Source of the DNA: an uncultured cyanobacterium
Lineage (GTDB): Bacteria > Cyanobacteriota > Cyanobacteriia > PCC-6307 > Cyanobiaceae
Assembly: GCA_903935205.1 (NCBI GenBank)
Contig: CAIZQU010000081.1
Coordinates: 1-64,000 of the forward strand
DNA length: 64,000 bases
Reading direction: 5' to 3'
In this document: piece by piece, positions 24,884 through 35,395 of the stretch
Layout of the letters: each line of letters begins with the position of its first letter
How positions within the stretch are numbered: position 1 is the stretch's first letter
Made by a program: the position numbers and the translations under genes
Notes under the pieces: generated by a model
What the model was told of the DNA's origin: nothing
Databases searched by the model: none
Seen by the model: the letters and a program-made list of their open reading frames with translations, nothing else

Positions 24884-24916
24884 CTGCGGTGCCGTCGCGT
24901 TCTGGCGGCACCGCAG
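24884..24916 (+). terminator. Hairpin downstream of psaK
   Basis: Perfect 11-bp stem CTGCGGTGCCG / CGGCACCGCAG with an 11-nt loop, 10 nt after the psaK stop. There is no T tract. The rest of the gap to 25143 shows no gene. Confidence 0.6.
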
Positions 24917-25143
24917 CCACCGCCTTGCCAGGCCAACGGCGATGGCGCCTGCGATGACAACTCCGCCGTTGCGGCCGGGTAGGGCGTCATCGATGGGACG
25001 GGCCCCTTGCAGAAGCGGGCGCGTCAAGGTCCAGCCCCTGGATCCTGGTTCCAGGCTGAAGATCCTGATCGACAGCCTCGTTGCTGCCATGGTCCACGGT
25101 GCGCCGGGTTCTTCCGTTGCGCGATCCCACCTGGACCTCAGGT

Positions 25144-26403
25144 TCAGCGCCACCCCAGCAGGTAGGGGAGGGTCCTGGCTCCATAGCGCTCAAACCGATA
25201 CCCGAACAGCAGGGCCCCGAGATCTTCGGCCCGTTGCTGTTCCAGGCTGGTCAACAGCCTTTCCAGGCGAGCGTCAGCGCGCCGATCCCGCAGATCCAGC
25301 CAGGTGCGGCGCGCCAGTCGTCCACTGATCGACCAGCGCCAGCCCAGGGCACGGCGGAGCAGGGCTGGATAGGCCTTCAAGGGCCCATCGGGGTCCCGCG
25401 GGGGGCTCGAACCAGCTGCACGTCTGCCCGCCTGCGAGGTGCTGGCCTGGGCCAGGGCATCCAGCAGCAGCGGCGCGAGCACCCGGCTGCTGGTCAGGGC
25501 ATGGCGGATGCCCTCACCTCCCAGCAGATTGGCGGTGCTCACAGCGTCGCCGATCGCGATCAGCCGCCCGCGCCGGTGCGGTTCGCGGCGGTGGATCGTG
25601 CTGCGGATCAGGCCCCCATGCCGATCCAACACCGCCATCTGCCGCCGCTGCTGCGGTTCGAACAGCCGCTCCAGCAGCCGTTGCAGGACCAGCCCCAGGG
25701 GCGGCTGACGCTGGGAAGGATCGAGCAGACGGCAAACCCCGATCTTGAGGCGGGGGGCCTGCATCGGGAAGACCCAGCCATAACCCTGGCTCACCCAATC
25801 GATGCCCAGGGCAAAAGCCAGGCGGTCGCTCCAACGTTGCCAGCAGTCCTGCGGCACCGAGACCAACCACTCCAATCCGACACCGCTGACCAGTTCATGG
25901 GCTCCGGGCCGCATGGTCGGCGCTGGATCCCCCAGCAGGGCCCGCTGCTGGCCGGTGGCATCGATCAACCAATCACTGACCAGACAGCGCCGGCGTCCAT
26001 CGATGGCCTGAATGGTGGTGTGCACTGCAGCCCCGCGCTGCTCCCAGCCCAGGGCCCGCTGGCCGAGCAGCACCCGTGCCCCCCAAGCCTCGGCCTCCGC
26101 CACCAGCCAGCGGCGCAGGGCCGCGAAATCCAACACCACCCCCTGGGTGGTGGCCGAGTCCCATCGGCGGTGCTGATCACCCGGACCAAGCAGGTCCCAG
26201 CCGGTCCAGCGGGCCGCCACCACGGACTTTGGCAGACCGAAACGATCGAGGGCTTCGAGGGGCAGGGCAGCGCTGCTGAAAGCTGCCCGCTTCAGGTCTG
26301 GAAGACGCTCGACCAGAACGACATCCACACCGGCCAGGGCAAGCAGCCGGGTCAGTTCAGCGCCGGCCGGTCCGGCACCGACCACCAGAACGGAGCAGCG
26401 CAA
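25144..26403 (-). CDS. FAD-dependent oxidoreductase, geranylgeranyl-reductase-like
   Basis: 419 aa. The Rossmann FAD site 'VLVVGAGPAGAELTRLLA' opens the protein, and the second FAD motif 'GRLIAIGDAVSTANLLGGEGIRHAL' is near residue 290, the layout of the geranylgeranyl reductase / flavin monooxygenase family (ChlP relatives). Between them 'DWLIDATGQQRALLG' is a DATG motif. It is more divergent than ChlP itself, so reduction of an isoprenoid or pigment is only a possibility. It lies 17 nt downstream of dxs (isoprenoid precursor synthesis) on the same strand, which is consistent with that idea. Confidence 0.8.
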   Translation of the reverse strand: MRCSVLVVGAGPAGAELTRLLALAGVDVVLVERLPDLKRAAFSSAALPLEALDRFGLPKSVVAARWTGWDLLGPGDQHRRWDSATTQGVVLDFAALRRWLVAEAEAWGARVLLGQRALGWEQRGAAVHTTIQAIDGRRRCLVSDWLIDATGQQRALLGDPAPTMRPGAHELVSGVGLEWLVSVPQDCWQRWSDRLAFALGIDWVSQGYGWVFPMQAPRLKIGVCRLLDPSQRQPPLGLVLQRLLERLFEPQQRRQMAVLDRHGGLIRSTIHRREPHRRGRLIAIGDAVSTANLLGGEGIRHALTSSRVLAPLLLDALAQASTSQAGRRAAGSSPPRDPDGPLKAYPALLRRALGWRWSISGRLARRTWLDLRDRRADARLERLLTSLEQQRAEDLGALLFGYRFERYGARTLPYLLGWR

Positions 26404-26420
26404 GGGGAATTGGGGTTCGT

Positions 26421-28373
26421 TCAGGCGCCGATCGGGCTGAGGCGCTCCTCACTGGTTCGCGATTCGCTGCTGCCACGGTTGGCCAGATTGCCGGCTCCGA
26501 ACCGCTCGAGGATGCGGCTCGCCATCTGAGGAGGGGTGAGCCCAAGGGACTGCTTGCTCTGCTCAGGGCTGGCGTGGTCGACCAACAGATCGGGAATGCC
26601 CAGACGCAGGACAGGCACCAGCGCGTCGTGGTCGTTGAGGGCTTCCACCACCGCGGCGCCGAAGCCACCCGCCAGCGCCCCTTCCTCGAAGGTGACGACG
26701 CGACCGATGCGCCGGGCCATGGGCACGATCAGGGCTTCATCGAGGGGGCGCAGGAAACGGGCGTTGATCACCGCAGCACGCACTCCCTGCTCCTGGAGCA
26801 GCCCGGCGGTCGCCATCGCCGGAGCGACCATGGCGCCGTAGGCCACCAGCAGCAGATCGTCGCCGTCGGCAAGCAGTTCGCCGCGGCCGATCTGCAACGG
26901 TTGCCAGCCCTCTTCCATCAAGGGCACCCCCTCCCCTTCTCCGCGGGGGATCCGGATCGCGCAGGGTCCGGAGTGGCCGATCGAGGTGACCAGCATCCGC
27001 TGCAATTCCGCCTCATCCTTGGGGGCCATCACGGTGAAATTCGGCACCGCCCGCAGGTAGCTGATGTCGTACTGGCCCTGGTGGGTGGGACCGTCAGCGC
27101 CGACGATCCCGGCCCGATCCAGGACAAAGGTGACCGGCAGGTTCTGGATGCCCACATCGTGAATCAGCTGGTCGTAGGCGCGTTGCAGGAAGGTGCTGTA
27201 GATCGCCACCACCGGCCTCAGCCCTTCACAGGCCATGCCTGCCGCCATCGTGACCGCATGCTGCTCGGCGATACCAACATCGAAATACTGATGCGGCAGG
27301 GCCTTCTCCAACAGGTCGAGGCCGGTGCCGGTGGCCATGGCGGCGGTGATGCCGACCACCCGCGGATCCTGCTCACAGATCTTGACCAGGGTCTGACCGA
27401 AGACCTTGCTCCAGCTCGGAGGTTTGGGCTTGCTGGATGGGTAGGCCTTACCGGTGGCCAGATCGAAGGCACTCTGGGCGTGGTAGCCGACCTGATCGGC
27501 CTCGGCGTAGGGGTAACCCTTGCCCTTGGTGGTGGCCACATGCACCAACACGGGGCCCTCCTCGCGGTGGGCCGCCTGGAAGGTGCGGATCATGGCGGCG
27601 ATGTCATGGCCATCGACCGGGCCCATGTAGGTGAAGCCCAGCTCCTCGAACACCGCACCAACCTTGGGAACCGCCAGACGGCGCAGGCTTTCCTTGAGGT
27701 TCTGGAGCTCGGCAGGCAATTCGCCATGGAGGAAGGGCAGGCTGCGGATCGCCTCCTCGGCATTGCCCTGGAGAAACTGCACGGGCTTGCTCAACCGCAT
27801 GCGATTGAGATGGGTGGAGAGCGCTCCGACCGGCGGCGAGATCGACATGTCGTTGTCGTTGAGCACCACCAGCAACCGGGTCCGGGGCAGGTGGCCGGCA
27901 TGGTTGATCGCCTCAAGGGCCATGCCGCCGGTGAGGGCGCCATCGCCGATCACGGCCACGCATTTGAATGTCTCGCCCCGTTGATCCCGGGCCAGGGCCA
28001 TGCCCAGGGCTGCCGAGATGCTGGTGGAGGCATGGCCGGCGCCGAAATGGTCGAAGCGGCTCTCGCAGCGCTTCAGGTAGCCAGCCACACCCCCTTTCTG
28101 GCGGAGGGTGTGAAAATCGGCGTAGCGGCCGGTCAGCATTTTATGGGGGTAGGCCTGATGGCCCACATCCCACACCACCCGATCGCGATCAAGATCAAGG
28201 GTCTGATACAGGGCGAGGGTGAGTTCCACCACCCCCAGGCCCGGTCCGAGATGGCCGCCGCTGGTGGACACAACCTCGAGATGGCGCTCACGGATCTGGC
28301 GGGCGACACCCTCCAGTTCTGCCACGGACAGTCCATGCAGCTGGTTGGGATGACTCAGCGCGCTCAGATGCAT
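26421..28373 (-). CDS. dxs: 1-deoxy-D-xylulose-5-phosphate synthase
   Basis: 650 aa from the ATG at 28373. Condenses pyruvate and glyceraldehyde-3-phosphate with thiamine diphosphate, the entry step of the MEP pathway feeding carotenoids, phytol and quinones. Features: '[19 protein letters not shown]', the ThDP site '[20 protein letters not shown]', and the transketolase-like second domain '[14 protein letters not shown]'. The track ORF includes 46 further upstream codons that overlap the ilvA promoter region. The FAD reductase gene follows 17 nt downstream. Confidence 0.97.
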   Translation of the reverse strand: MHLSALSHPNQLHGLSVAELEGVARQIRERHLEVVSTSGGHLGPGLGVVELTLALYQTLDLDRDRVVWDVGHQAYPHKMLTGRYADFHTLRQKGGVAGYLKRCESRFDHFGAGHASTSISAALGMALARDQRGETFKCVAVIGDGALTGGMALEAINHAGHLPRTRLLVVLNDNDMSISPPVGALSTHLNRMRLSKPVQFLQGNAEEAIRSLPFLHGELPAELQNLKESLRRLAVPKVGAVFEELGFTYMGPVDGHDIAAMIRTFQAAHREEGPVLVHVATTKGKGYPYAEADQVGYHAQSAFDLATGKAYPSSKPKPPSWSKVFGQTLVKICEQDPRVVGITAAMATGTGLDLLEKALPHQYFDVGIAEQHAVTMAAGMACEGLRPVVAIYSTFLQRAYDQLIHDVGIQNLPVTFVLDRAGIVGADGPTHQGQYDISYLRAVPNFTVMAPKDEAELQRMLVTSIGHSGPCAIRIPRGEGEGVPLMEEGWQPLQIGRGELLADGDDLLLVAYGAMVAPAMATAGLLQEQGVRAAVINARFLRPLDEALIVPMARRIGRVVTFEEGALAGGFGAAVVEALNDHDALVPVLRLGIPDLLVDHASPEQSKQSLGLTPPQMASRILERFGAGNLANRGSSESRTSEERLSPIGA

Positions 28374-28486
28374 ACCCTGCCTCTCGCTCGCTGGCCAATC
28401 TACGGGTTGCCAAACGGGGAACGGCGGCAACGGCGACCGTTGGCCGGTTCTGTGGTCACCGCCAAACCAGTTGCCAGACTGGAGCG

Positions 28487-30121
28487 ATGACAGGAGTTCC
28501 AGCCTCGCCACCGATCGCCGCCGCCCAGGCCCCCGCTCTCGCCCCCACCGGCGACTACCTGCAGCGCATCCTGCGAGCCAGGGTCTACGACGTGGCGATC
28601 GAATCGCCGCTCGATCCGGCCCCCAACCTCTCCGCCCGCCTCGGGAACCGGGTGCTGCTCAAGCGGGAGGACCTGCAGCCGGTCTTCAGCTTCAAGCTGC
28701 GCGGTGCTTACAACCGCATGGCCGGCCTCAGCCCTGCCGAGCTGGAGCGCGGCGTGATCGCCGCCAGCGCCGGCAACCACGCCCAGGGTGTTGCCCTGGC
28801 GGCCCAGCGGCTGGGTTGCAGAGCCGTGATCGTGATGCCGGTCACCACCCCGGAGATGAAGGTGCGTTCGGTGGCGGCCCGCGGGGCCGAAGTCGTGCTC
28901 CATGGCGACAACTACGACGCCGCCTGTGAACAGGCCCGCAGGCTGGAGCAGGAGCGGGGCCTCAGCTTCATCCACCCTTTCGATGACCCGGACGTGATCG
29001 CCGGCCAGGGCACGATCGCCCTGGAGATCCTGCGCCAATGTTCCGAGCCCCCCGATGCCATCTACGTGGCCGTTGGTGGTGGCGGGCTGATCGCCGGCAT
29101 CGGTGCCTATGTCAAGAGCCTGTGGCCCGAGGTGGAGGTGATCGGCGTCGAGCCCTGCGATGCCGATGCCATGACCCGTTCCCTGGCGGCTGGACGGAGG
29201 GTGCGGCTGGCGGGCGTGGGCCTGTTCGCCGATGGTGTGGCGGTTCGGGAGGTGGGTGAGCTCACCTTCGATCTGGCCCGGCGGGTCGTCGATCGGATGA
29301 TCACCGTCGATACCGATGCGATCTGTGCCGCCATCAAGGATGTGTTCGAGGACACCCGTTCCATCCTCGAGCCCGCCGGAGCCCTGGCGGTGGCCGGGAT
29401 GAAGGCTGATGTGCACAACCGCGGCCTGCGCGATCGCACCCTGGTGGCCGTGGCCTGCGGCGCCAACATGAATTTCGGGCGGTTGCGGTTTGTTGCCGAG
29501 CGGGCTGAACTGGGCGAGGAGCGGGAGGCGCTCCTGGCGGTGGAGATCCCCGAGCAGCCCGGCAGCCTGCGGCGGTTCTGTGCCGAACTCGGCCAGCGCA
29601 GCCTGACTGAATTTTCCTATCGACTCGCCGATTCCCAGCGGGCCCATATCTTCATCGGCGTGCAGATCAGCGGCCACAACGACACGGCACGGCTGATCGA
29701 ACAGCTGGAACGGCAGGGTTTCCCCTGCCTCGATCTCTCTCACAATGAGCTGGCTAAACTCCATCTCAGCCATATGGTCGGCGGCCGGCTGCCCGCCAGT
29801 GCCGGCGAGGCTCTGACCCAGGGTGATGAACTGCTCTACCGCTTCGAGTTCCCGGAGCGCCCGGGTGCCCTGATGGCCTTCGTGAGCAGCCTCCACCCCA
29901 ACTGGAACATCAGCATTTTCCACTACCGCAACCATGGCGCTGATGTCGGTCGGATCGTGGTGGGGGTGCAGGTCCCCAGCGGCGAACGGGACGACTGGCG
30001 CGCCTTCGTGGCGGCTCTGCCCTACCCCCACTGGGATGAAACCGCCAATCCCGCCTATCAGGTCTTCCTCGGCCAGGGCAGCATGGCTCTGCCGCTCAGT
30101 GGGGTCCTGGTGACCCATTGA
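28487..30121 (+). CDS. ilvA: Threonine ammonia-lyase, biosynthetic
   Basis: 544 aa. PLP enzyme converting threonine to 2-oxobutyrate, the first step to isoleucine. The PLP lysine is in '[12 protein letters not shown]' near residue 70; the phosphate loop '[17 protein letters not shown]' follows. The C-terminal third holds two ACT-like regulatory domains ('[21 protein letters not shown]' and '[19 protein letters not shown]'), which give isoleucine and valine control in this long form. Divergent from dxs over 113 bp. Confidence 0.96.
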   Translation: MTGVPASPPIAAAQAPALAPTGDYLQRILRARVYDVAIESPLDPAPNLSARLGNRVLLKREDLQPVFSFKLRGAYNRMAGLSPAELERGVIAASAGNHAQGVALAAQRLGCRAVIVMPVTTPEMKVRSVAARGAEVVLHGDNYDAACEQARRLEQERGLSFIHPFDDPDVIAGQGTIALEILRQCSEPPDAIYVAVGGGGLIAGIGAYVKSLWPEVEVIGVEPCDADAMTRSLAAGRRVRLAGVGLFADGVAVREVGELTFDLARRVVDRMITVDTDAICAAIKDVFEDTRSILEPAGALAVAGMKADVHNRGLRDRTLVAVACGANMNFGRLRFVAERAELGEEREALLAVEIPEQPGSLRRFCAELGQRSLTEFSYRLADSQRAHIFIGVQISGHNDTARLIEQLERQGFPCLDLSHNELAKLHLSHMVGGRLPASAGEALTQGDELLYRFEFPERPGALMAFVSSLHPNWNISIFHYRNHGADVGRIVVGVQVPSGERDDWRAFVAALPYPHWDETANPAYQVFLGQGSMALPLSGVLVTH

Positions 30122-30167
30122 TCGCTGCGATACGGTTTCGAGGCACGCCTTCCCTCTGTTTCCGCCC

Positions 30168-30851
30168 ATGGCCAGTCCGGGAGCGGCCGAAATCCCCCCG
30201 CCTGATCCACAGTCCGAGGTTGTCGACGAACCCGGCCTGAGCGGAGCGGCGGCGGCGGCCCTGGGGGGCTTATCCATGCCGGCACGGCTGGAGGCGATCC
30301 TCTACCTCAAGGGGAAAGCCCTCAGCCTGGCGGACCTGGCGGCCCTGGCCGGCCTCGATCAGGACGAGGCGGAGCTGGCCCTGATCACCCTGATGGCGGA
30401 CTACGCCCACCGCGACACCGCCCTGGAGATCCACCAGGAGGGGAACCGCTACAGCCTGCAGCTGCGCGATGGCCTCGGCGATCTGGTCTCCAACCTGCTG
30501 CCGGTGGATCTCTCCACCGCGGCCCTGCGCACGCTGGCCACCATTGCCCTGAAGCGGCGCATCCTGCAATCCGAGCTGGTCGATCTGCGCGGTTCTGGCG
30601 CCTATGACCACATCAAGGAGCTGCTGGCCCAGGATTTCATCGAGCGACGTCGCCAGAGCGATGGCCGCTCCTACTGGCTGAGCCTGAGTGAGAAATTCCA
30701 CCGCACCTTTGCCGTGCAGGGCCTGGAGGGCCAGGCGCCCCCTGCGGTGGTTCGGGAGGCCGATGGGGACATGGAGCCCGAAGCGACCGGCCAGAGCGAT
30801 TCCCAGGCTGGCGGTCGTCCACCGCAGACATCGACCGCAGAGGCTGCATAG
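30168..30851 (+). CDS. scpB: Segregation and condensation protein ScpB
   Basis: 227 aa. ScpB dimers join ScpA and SMC in the bacterial condensin. The family starts at 'MPARLEAILYLKGKALSLADLA' (about residue 36) and continues through paired winged-helix domains, with 'LRTLATIALKRRILQSELVDLRG' in the second. The first 35 residues are Pro/Ala-rich and the tail is Gln/Gly-rich, both atypical additions. 46 nt after ilvA; yggT follows after 34 nt. Confidence 0.93.
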   Translation: MASPGAAEIPPPDPQSEVVDEPGLSGAAAAALGGLSMPARLEAILYLKGKALSLADLAALAGLDQDEAELALITLMADYAHRDTALEIHQEGNRYSLQLRDGLGDLVSNLLPVDLSTAALRTLATIALKRRILQSELVDLRGSGAYDHIKELLAQDFIERRRQSDGRSYWLSLSEKFHRTFAVQGLEGQAPPAVVREADGDMEPEATGQSDSQAGGRPPQTSTAEAA

Positions 30852-30885
30852 AGTCAGGGTTATCCCTTCCCCGCCTCCGCTCTCC

Positions 30886-31170
30886 ATGGATGTTCTGGTC
30901 TTCCTGCTCCAGGTGCTGGCCCAGACACTCAGCATCTACACCCTGGTGCTGCTGGTCCGGGTGTTGCTGAGCTGGTTCCCCAATCTCGACTGGAGCAACC
31001 CGATCCTCTCCAGCGTCACGGCGATCACCGATCCCTACCTCAACGCCTTCCGTGGCCTGATCCCCCCAGTCGGCGGCCTTGATCTCTCCGCCCTGGTCGC
31101 TTTCATCGCCCTGAACCTGGCCCAGAGCCTGCTCGGCTACGGCGCCAGCGTGGCCGCCGGAATCGGCTGA
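30886..31170 (+). CDS. YggT family membrane protein (Ycf19-like)
   Basis: 94 aa from the ATG at 30886. Two hydrophobic helices flank the loop 'VRVLLSWFPNLDWSNPILSS', 'ITDPYLNAFRGLIPPVGGLDLS', the YggT signature. Cyanobacterial and plastid members (Ycf19/CCB3) are linked with cytochrome b6f haem attachment and with chloroplast or cell division; which applies here is unknown. Confidence 0.9.
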   Translation: MDVLVFLLQVLAQTLSIYTLVLLVRVLLSWFPNLDWSNPILSSVTAITDPYLNAFRGLIPPVGGLDLSALVAFIALNLAQSLLGYGASVAAGIG

Positions 31171-31217
31171 ACCCGCGAACAGCGACGGCTGCAGCACCAT
31201 CCTCGCCTGGCCAGGTC

Positions 31218-31730
31218 TCAGCCAGCGGGGATGGCCTCCTCCAGGGGGAGCTTCTCGTCGTCGTCGCCGGCCCTGCTGCGCACCGGCGACGAGAAGCCCC
31301 GAGCCCTCACCTTGCCCACCCGAAAAGGACCGGGTGTACCGGCGGGCACCGCCAGCCGCAGGGCGAAGGCTGAGCTGCCAGGGGGCACATCACCGATCGA
31401 GCCCACCCTGGAGCGATTGGGGAGCACCGGTTCGCCGCTGGCATCAAGGATCAGAGCAAAGACATCGGTGTCGACCACTGGCCGGCGGCCAGGATTGATC
31501 ACCACCCCACGCAGGGCATAGCAGCTGGCGCCCGCAGGCCGCTTCAGGCCCGGCTGGCTGGCGGGATCCTCGCTGGGACAGGGCTCCAGGGTCACCTCAC
31601 CCACCTGCAGGTCTGCGGCGAGGGCGGTTGGGGGATGGACCTGCCAGGCCAGCAGCGCCAGGCAGATGCCCAGAAGCAAGGCCAGCACCAGGCGTTGCAT
31701 CGTCCGAGGGGGCGTTGGTTCTGCCGTCAT
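31218..31730 (-). CDS. Hypothetical exported protein
   Basis: 170 aa. An N-terminal hydrophobic helix 'RLVLALLLGICLALLAWQV' forms a signal or anchor. The remainder is a beta-rich domain with 'CYALRGVVINPGRRPVVDTDVFALILD' and 'GDVPPGSSAFALRLAVPAG', the pattern of FxLYD-like immunoglobulin-fold domains that sit on the outer face of the membrane. Two Cys may form a disulfide. Start shares one base with the mazG-like stop (TGATG), so it is translationally coupled to it. Confidence 0.65.
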   Translation of the reverse strand: MTAEPTPPRTMQRLVLALLLGICLALLAWQVHPPTALAADLQVGEVTLEPCPSEDPASQPGLKRPAGASCYALRGVVINPGRRPVVDTDVFALILDASGEPVLPNRSRVGSIGDVPPGSSAFALRLAVPAGTPGPFRVGKVRARGFSSPVRSRAGDDDEKLPLEEAIPAG

Positions 31731-32059
31731 CAGCGCCGATCTCCGCTTCCTCCGATCACGTTACGGTCGGCCCGACTGGCCAGCTTGGCCAGATTGGCCT
31801 CGGCGATCGCCTCCAGGCTCAACCCCAGTTCTGTGGCGAGCTGGGCCGCATACCAGAGCACATCACCCAGCTCCAGCAGCAGGTCCTCCCGCACTGCCCC
31901 ATCGAACCGACCTCCCCGGTCCCTCAGCACCTTCTTGACCTTGTCCGCCACCTCTCCAGCCTCCCCGCAGAGGCCCAGGGTGGGGTAGATCGGGTTGGCG
32001 CCCACCTCGGGGTAGCGGGCGGTCGCGCGGCAGCGCTCCTGGTAGGTGTGGAAGTCCAT
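31730..32059 (-). CDS. MazG-like nucleotide pyrophosphohydrolase
   Basis: 109 aa from the ATG at 32059; the 480-aa track ORF over pyk is a shadow upstream of this point. A single MazG domain: 'LGLCGEAGEVADKVKKVLRD' supplies the E-x-x-E metal ligands and 'LLLELGDVLWYAAQLATELG' the E-x-x-D ligands. Such short all-alpha NTP pyrophosphatases remove aberrant nucleotides. Divergent from pyk over about 57 bp. Confidence 0.9.
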   Translation of the reverse strand: MDFHTYQERCRATARYPEVGANPIYPTLGLCGEAGEVADKVKKVLRDRGGRFDGAVREDLLLELGDVLWYAAQLATELGLSLEAIAEANLAKLASRADRNVIGGSGDRR

Positions 32060-32116
32060 GGCGAGCCCGGGGGTTGTGGCCCGGATGGTAGTTTCCGCAC
32101 TTGACCGCGCTGCTCC

Positions 32117-33901
32117 ATGGCCAAGCCCGATCTCTCGCGCCGCACCAAGATCGTCGCCACGATCGGGCCGGCCACCGAGTCGGCGCCGATGCTGCGGCGA
32201 CTGATCGACGCCGGCGCCACCACCTTCCGCCTGAACTTCTCCCACGGCGATCACGCCGACCACGCGGTTCGCATCGCCACGATCCGACAGGTCTCCGAGG
32301 AGATGGGCGTCCATGTGGCCATCCTCCAGGACCTGCAGGGTCCGAAGATCAGGCTGGGTCGCTTTGAGGCCGGCCCGATCACCCTGGCTCCCGGCGACCC
32401 CTTCACCCTCACCTCCCGGGAGGTGGCCTGCAACCAGTCGATCGCCATGGTCACCTATGACCGGCTGGCCGATGAGGTGCAACCCGGCAGCCGCATCCTG
32501 CTCGACGACGGTCGGGTGGAGATGGTGGTGGAACATGTGGATCGCGCCAGCCAGAGCCTCCACTGCACCGTCAGCGTCGGTGGGGTGCTCTCCAACAACA
32601 AGGGGGTCAATTTCCCCGATGTGCAGCTCTCGATTCGCGCCCTCACCGACAAGGATCGCCGCGACCTGGCCTTCGGCCTGGAGCAGGGTGTCGACTGGGT
32701 GGCCCTGAGCTTTGTGCGCAATCCCTCCGATATGGAGGAGATCCGTGAACTGATCCGCAGCCACGGCCACAACACGCCGGTGGTGGCCAAGATCGAGAAG
32801 TTTGAGGCCATCGATTCGATCGATTCCATCCTCCCCCTCTGCGACGGTGTGATGGTCGCCCGCGGCGATCTCGGCGTCGAGATGCCGGCCGAGGAGGTGC
32901 CCTTGCTGCAGAAAGATCTGATTCGCAAGGCCAACAGCCTCGGCATCCCGGTGATCACCGCCACCCAGATGCTCGATTCGATGGTCAGCTGCCCCAGGCC
33001 CACACGGGCGGAGGTCAGCGATGTGGCCAATGCCATCCTCGATGGCACCGATGCGGTGATGCTCTCCAACGAAAGTGCCGTCGGTGATTACCCGGTGGAA
33101 GCCGTGGCCACCATGGCCCAGATCGCCCGGCGGATCGAGCGCGACTATCCCCAGCGGGTTCTGGCCAGCCACATGGCCACGACCATTCCGAACGCCATCT
33201 GTCAGGCGGTCAGCAGCATCGCCCGCCAGCTCAACGCTGCCGCGATCCTGCCGCTCACCAAAAGTGGCTCCACCGCCCGCAATGTCAGCAAGTTCCGCCC
33301 CAGCACCCCGATTCTGGCGATCACCAGCGACCTTCAGGTGGCCCGTCAGCTGCAGATGGTCTGGGGGGTGTCACCGCTGCTGATCCCCGAGCAGGTCAAT
33401 TCGGGCAGCACCTTCAATGTGGCCATGGGCGTCGCCCAGCGGATGGGTCTGCTTCATGAGGGTGATCTGGTGGTGCAGACCCAGGGCACTCTGGAGGGCG
33501 TCAGCGGCTCGACCGACCTGGTGCGGGTCGGCCTGGTTTCGGCGATCCTCGGCCGCGGCCAGGGCATCGGTAACGGCTCAGTGAGCGGCCGGGTCCACCT
33601 GGCCCGCAGCCCGCAGGAGGCCGCTGCGATGGTGGATGGCGAGATCCTTGTGCTGCGTGACACCCTCGGCGATTACAGCGCTGCCATCAGCCGCGCCCGG
33701 GGCGTGATCACCGAAGAGGAAAACCTCAGCAGCGACGGTGTCAGCCTGGCCGAACAGCTGGGGATCCCGGTGGTCGTAGGCGTTGCGAATGCCACCGTGG
33801 ATCTGCTCCCCGGTGAGATCATCACCCTCACCATCCACGAAGGGGTGGTGCATCGGGGCGCTCTCAACCCGATCGAAGCCAACGGTCGGGGCCTGCCCTG
33901 A
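32117..33901 (+). CDS. pyk: Pyruvate kinase with extra C-terminal domain
   Basis: 594 aa. Makes pyruvate and ATP from phosphoenolpyruvate. 'TKIVATIGPATES', the catalytic 'VAKIEKFEAIDSIDSIL' (Lys) and 'GVMVARGDLGVEMP' are intact. After the usual domain C (about residue 475) an additional PEP-utiliser-like mobile domain follows: 'GEILVLRDTLGDYSAAISRARGVITEE'. This extension occurs in Bacillus and cyanobacterial enzymes, here without the phospho-histidine of PEP synthases. Confidence 0.96.
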   Translation: MAKPDLSRRTKIVATIGPATESAPMLRRLIDAGATTFRLNFSHGDHADHAVRIATIRQVSEEMGVHVAILQDLQGPKIRLGRFEAGPITLAPGDPFTLTSREVACNQSIAMVTYDRLADEVQPGSRILLDDGRVEMVVEHVDRASQSLHCTVSVGGVLSNNKGVNFPDVQLSIRALTDKDRRDLAFGLEQGVDWVALSFVRNPSDMEEIRELIRSHGHNTPVVAKIEKFEAIDSIDSILPLCDGVMVARGDLGVEMPAEEVPLLQKDLIRKANSLGIPVITATQMLDSMVSCPRPTRAEVSDVANAILDGTDAVMLSNESAVGDYPVEAVATMAQIARRIERDYPQRVLASHMATTIPNAICQAVSSIARQLNAAAILPLTKSGSTARNVSKFRPSTPILAITSDLQVARQLQMVWGVSPLLIPEQVNSGSTFNVAMGVAQRMGLLHEGDLVVQTQGTLEGVSGSTDLVRVGLVSAILGRGQGIGNGSVSGRVHLARSPQEAAAMVDGEILVLRDTLGDYSAAISRARGVITEEENLSSDGVSLAEQLGIPVVVGVANATVDLLPGEIITLTIHEGVVHRGALNPIEANGRGLP

Positions 33902-33939
33902 GTCCGTTAGACCGTCACAGCAGCTGACAGCGAGCACCC

Positions 33940-35169
33940 ATGGTCTCCCGGCTTCCGTTGGGCGAGATCGCCGGCATGGCGTTCGCCACCCTGCGCTCCA
34001 ATCGCCTGCGCAGCCTGCTGACCACCCTGGGGATCGTGATCGGCAATGCGTCCGTGATCACCCTGGTGGGTGTGGGCAAGGGGGCCCAGAACCTGGCCGA
34101 AGGTCAGCTCAGCACCCTGGGGGCCAATGTGCTGTTTGTGGTGCCGGGTCGCAACGACACCCGCCGCCAGGGCATCGAAACCCCCAAAACCCTTGTGCTG
34201 GAGGACGCCAGGGCGATCGCCGAACAGGTGCCCAGCGTGCGCCGCGTCGCCCCCCAGATCACCCTCAGCGAGGTGGTACAGGCCGGGGCCCTGAGCGCCA
34301 CAGCCAGCGTCAGCGGAGTGACCCCCGAATTTCTGCCGGTGCGCAACTTTGAGATTGCCCAGGGCCGCTTTCTCAGTCCATCGGATCTGCAGTCGGCACG
34401 GGGTGTGGTGGTGATCGGCCCCGACCTCAAGGACAAGCTGTTTCCAGGCGGCTCTGCCCTGGGTCGCCAACTGCGCGTCCGCGATCAGGCCTTCGAGGTG
34501 ATCGGCGTGCTGGAGCCGAAGGGTGCGGTGTTCGGCTCCAATCAGGATGAGGCGTTGTACCTCCCGCTCAGCGCCATGGTGAGTCGGCTGAGCGGCCGTG
34601 ATCCCACCTACGGGGTGGTGCTCAACTTCATCAGTGTTGAAGCTGTCGATGCTCGCAGCACCAGCGCCGCTGCCTTCCAGATCACCAATCTGTTGCGCCA
34701 GCGTCACCGCATCCTGCGGGATGATGATTTCGCCGTGCGCTCCCAGAAGGACGCCCAGCAGATCGTCGGCAAGATCACTGGCGGACTGACCCTGATGCTG
34801 GCGGCGATCGGCGCCATCTCCCTGCTGGTGGGCGGAATCGGCATCATGAACATCATGTTGGTCTCCGTCAGCGAACGCACCGAGGAGATCGGGCTGCGCA
34901 AGGCCCTCGGCGCCCGCAGTGGGGACGTGCTGCTGCAATTCCTGGTGGAGTCGCTGGTGCTGGCCTCCCTGGGTGGGGTGATCGGCAGTGGCCTGGGCCT
35001 GACAGCGGTGAGCCTGGTCGCGGTCTTGACACCATTGCCGGCGGCGATTCCCTTGTCCTCCGTGCTGGGTACGGTCTTGCTCTCGGGAGGGATCGGACTC
35101 GTTTTCGGCGTATTGCCGGCGCGCCGGGCTGCCCAGCTCGATCCGATCGTTGCCCTGCGGAGCCTTTGA
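33940..35169 (+). CDS. MacB-type ABC transporter permease
   Basis: 409 aa. Topology is one N-terminal helix, a large periplasmic MacB_PCD domain (residues 40-270) and three C-terminal helices of the FtsX domain, with 'SERTEEIGLRKALGARSGDVLLQFL' as the coupling element. 'LRSNRLRSLLTTLGIVIGNAS' is the usual entry. Such permeases use a separate LolD/MacB-like ATPase for mechanotransmission or efflux of macrolides, lipoproteins or peptides. No ATPase gene is adjacent. Confidence 0.9.
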   Translation: MVSRLPLGEIAGMAFATLRSNRLRSLLTTLGIVIGNASVITLVGVGKGAQNLAEGQLSTLGANVLFVVPGRNDTRRQGIETPKTLVLEDARAIAEQVPSVRRVAPQITLSEVVQAGALSATASVSGVTPEFLPVRNFEIAQGRFLSPSDLQSARGVVVIGPDLKDKLFPGGSALGRQLRVRDQAFEVIGVLEPKGAVFGSNQDEALYLPLSAMVSRLSGRDPTYGVVLNFISVEAVDARSTSAAAFQITNLLRQRHRILRDDDFAVRSQKDAQQIVGKITGGLTLMLAAIGAISLLVGGIGIMNIMLVSVSERTEEIGLRKALGARSGDVLLQFLVESLVLASLGGVIGSGLGLTAVSLVAVLTPLPAAIPLSSVLGTVLLSGGIGLVFGVLPARRAAQLDPIVALRSL

Positions 35170-35395
35170 GTTTCTGGCACTGGGCCGAGGGGCCCTGCAG
35201 GGTTTGCGGCTGCTCCCCCAGCGACGGGTACCTCCGCTGCTCCACCAAGACGCTGACGCCCGCAGGACAGCGGCCGCCGGGGGAGGGCCGCAGGTCCTGG
35301 AAAGGAAGAAAACCTTAAGGACTGGAAACGGTGACCATCGCAACCGAGGCCGTCGCCCCTGAATGGGTAGAAGGTAACGACCTCGCTTTTCAACC

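Noticed and set aside
26574-28490. 638-aa plus-strand ORF
   Set aside because: It is the antisense shadow of dxs; its translation has no recognisable protein pattern and dxs is certain.
28400-30277. 625-aa minus-strand ORF
   Set aside because: Antisense to ilvA, His/Gly-rich composition typical of GC shadows.
31730-33172. 480-aa minus-strand ORF
   Set aside because: Only the last 109 residues (from the ATG at 32059) are a MazG-like protein; the rest is the shadow of pyk.
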